From Adiantum capillus-veneris (Eukaryota; Streptophyta; Polypodiopsida; Polypodiales; Pteridaceae): DNA of 64,000 nucleotides. The stretch covers positions 64,126,372 through 64,190,371 of the forward strand of contig CM043953.1 in the NCBI GenBank assembly GCA_014529385.2, written 5' to 3'. Numbering within the stretch: position 1 is the first letter of the stretch; every line of letters starts with the position of its first letter. The position numbers and the translations under genes are program-made. The notes below the pieces were generated by a model that was not told where the DNA came from, searched no databases, and saw nothing but the letters and a program-made list of their open reading frames with translations. This document shows positions 62,416 through 64,000 of this stretch, piece by piece.

Positions 62416-64000
62416 TTACTGTTGGGAAGCATTGTAAGCATTGACAAGGTTTAGGTTATCCTTTAATTGTATGCCTTGCATCCATCTAGCATCTTCAAAA
62501 GGATAATTCTTAAACTTAATAAGATATCGCCGGATAGTCTTACCGGCTCTTAGTACCTTGTCTTCATGTCGGAGAATGGACACGGGCTACAGCACCTCCT
62601 CTTGGTCCTCAATCTCCGGCGGGTCTTCAATAGTTAGTTCTTGAGGTGGCTCTCCTTTGTAAGGCTTTAATAGGCTCACATGGAAAGCATTGTGTATGAG
62701 CCAATGATTGGGCAACTTGAGTTGATAGGCCATCTCATTGATTGGCCTAAGAATCTGGAAGGGACCATAGTACCTTTTTGCTAATTTAGCATAGTACTTT
62801 TGGTGGCCCGTAGGATTCTTGCCCGTCGTGTGCCTTAATCGAGCCTTGGGAAACTTTAACAAGACCCAATCGTTTTCTTTAAAGGCTTGGGCTCTTCTGT
62901 GCTTGTCATGAGCAGCAACCTTCTGCCTTTGCTGTGAGATAGAGATAGCATCCTTAATCTTTTGAAAAGATTCTTGTAGGTCTCGGCTATACTCATCTGC
63001 AACAAAGATCTTCCCATGTACCTTAAGTAGCAAGGGACTTTTTGATCTTCCCTCAATTACCTCGAAAGGTGCTTTTCCCGTGGAAGTATGTACAGTGTTA
63101 TTGTAAGCATACTCCGCTAAGGGTAAGTACTTCTCCCATTGGGATCTTTGATCTACTTCCGTTACATAGGCTTTTAGTAGATCGAGAATGGTTAGGTTAG
63201 CTATTTCACTTTGGCCATCCGTTTGTGGATGATCGGCCGAAGAGAAGTTTAGCCTTGCCCCTAAATTCTCAAAGAGACCCTTCCAGAAGTTACTTGTCAT
63301 TCTAGGATCTCTATCCGACACTATGGACATTGGCAAGCCATGGTACTTGAAAATTTGTGAAATGAAGAGGGTTGCCATTTGATGGGCTTTGATAGTCTTT
63401 TTGACAGGTATAAAATGAGCTTGTTTACTGAACCTGTCTACTGTTGTCCATATTCCTGTTTTCCCATGGATAGACTTAGGCAATCCAAAGATAAAATCCA
63501 TGGATATGCTCTCCCATGGTGAATTAGGGATTGGCAAGGGTTGAAGCAATCCAAGTTGCTTGCCTCTAACAAATTTTGTCTTTTGGCATACCACACATTT
63601 AGAAACATACTCTTGTATGTTCACTTTCATGGTAGGCCAATAGAAATATGTTTCAATTCCCTTTAAGGTAGACTGAATCCCTCTATGCCCCGCATAAGGT
63701 GGAGCATGAGATTCATACATTACTTTCTCACGTAGTGAGTTAGTAACGCATAGTCTATTGCCATAGAGAAGATAACCATCTTGTAAGGTAAATGGTTCTT
63801 CTTTCTTCCCTAATGCAAGGGCTGAAATCACATCTTTAAAATCAGGATCAATAGCGTACTCATCTATCATTAAAGATAGATCATTGTGAGTTGCTATGGA
63901 AACCGCATTCACTCTCGGCCGTCTTGAGAGTGCATCAGCTACTTGATTATGCTTGCCAGCAATGTGAGCAATATGAAAATAAAATTGCGAAAGGAAATTT
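62416..64000 (-). pseudogene. Ty3/gypsy pol, RNase H end to integrase and chromodomain, partial
   Basis: Runs in from the right edge: the RNase H end (HNQVADALSRRP near 63950), then integrase with its HHCC finger (HAPPYAGHRG ... CVVCQ), catalytic core (MDFIFGLPKS, SDRDPRMTSNFW, DGQSEIANLT) and C-terminal region (NDWVLLKFPKARLR, LPNHWLIHNAFHVS). A TAG at 62587-62589 replaces a glutamine that the related copy at 55430 keeps. The same frame then continues through a chromodomain-like segment (KVLRAGKTIRRYLIKFKNYP) to a TAA at 62416. Only that one stop breaks about 1.6 kb, so the copy is fairly young. Chromodomains steer integration to particular chromatin in this group. Confidence 0.92.

Overview
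The window is nuclear DNA of a land plant, most likely a seed plant with a large, repeat-rich genome. The evidence is plant-type Ty1/copia and Ty3/gypsy elements primed by initiator tRNA-Met, an L1-type LINE, CACTA and hAT fragments, a PPR pseudogene, many long GA/CT microsatellites, and one intron-split gene for a plastid ferredoxin. The species cannot be named from the sequence.

One host gene can be supported with confidence: a ferredoxin C2 (FdC2) homologue on the minus strand. Exon 1 is at 40334-40567 and exons 2-6 are packed at 13758-15417. The spliced product is 181 aa with a canonical C-x4-C-x2-C-x29-C [2Fe-2S] ligand pattern. Intron 1 is 24,916 bp and holds most of the transposons in the middle of the window. 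Intron 4 is 67 bp and has a GC-AG donor.

Layout. 1-9700: three defective copia copies; the first (plus strand, with its 3' LTR) is inserted in a second plus-strand copy, and a third lies in minus orientation. 9965-12343: a complete 2.4-kb non-autonomous LTR element with perfect TSDs. 12665-13050: a foldback MITE-like repeat. 13758-40567: FdC2. Inside intron 1 a perfect 134-bp inverted repeat (16293-16426 and 39104-39237) brackets nested elements. These include a 10.9-kb non-autonomous LTR element (25573-36484, TSD aacta) inserted into an LTR of an older minus-strand element, and a CACTA transposase fragment inside a further duplicated LTR-like unit. A BED-finger hAT fragment and gypsy LTR pieces also lie here. 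41580-44860: a minus-strand gypsy pol remnant. 45750-51020: a minus-strand L1 LINE. 54150-56000: a plus-strand gypsy remnant with an internal deletion. 57060-57520: a PPR pseudogene. 58250-58800: another copia fragment. 59100-60850: microsatellites and an AT-rich minisatellite. 62051-64000: the 3' half of a minus-strand gypsy element that runs off the window.

No operon, CRISPR array, rRNA or tRNA gene is visible. I found no convincing new biochemical system. The most informative features are the transposon-stuffed ferredoxin intron, its bounding inverted repeat, and several non-autonomous LTR families whose boundaries can be fixed by TSD, PBS and PPT.
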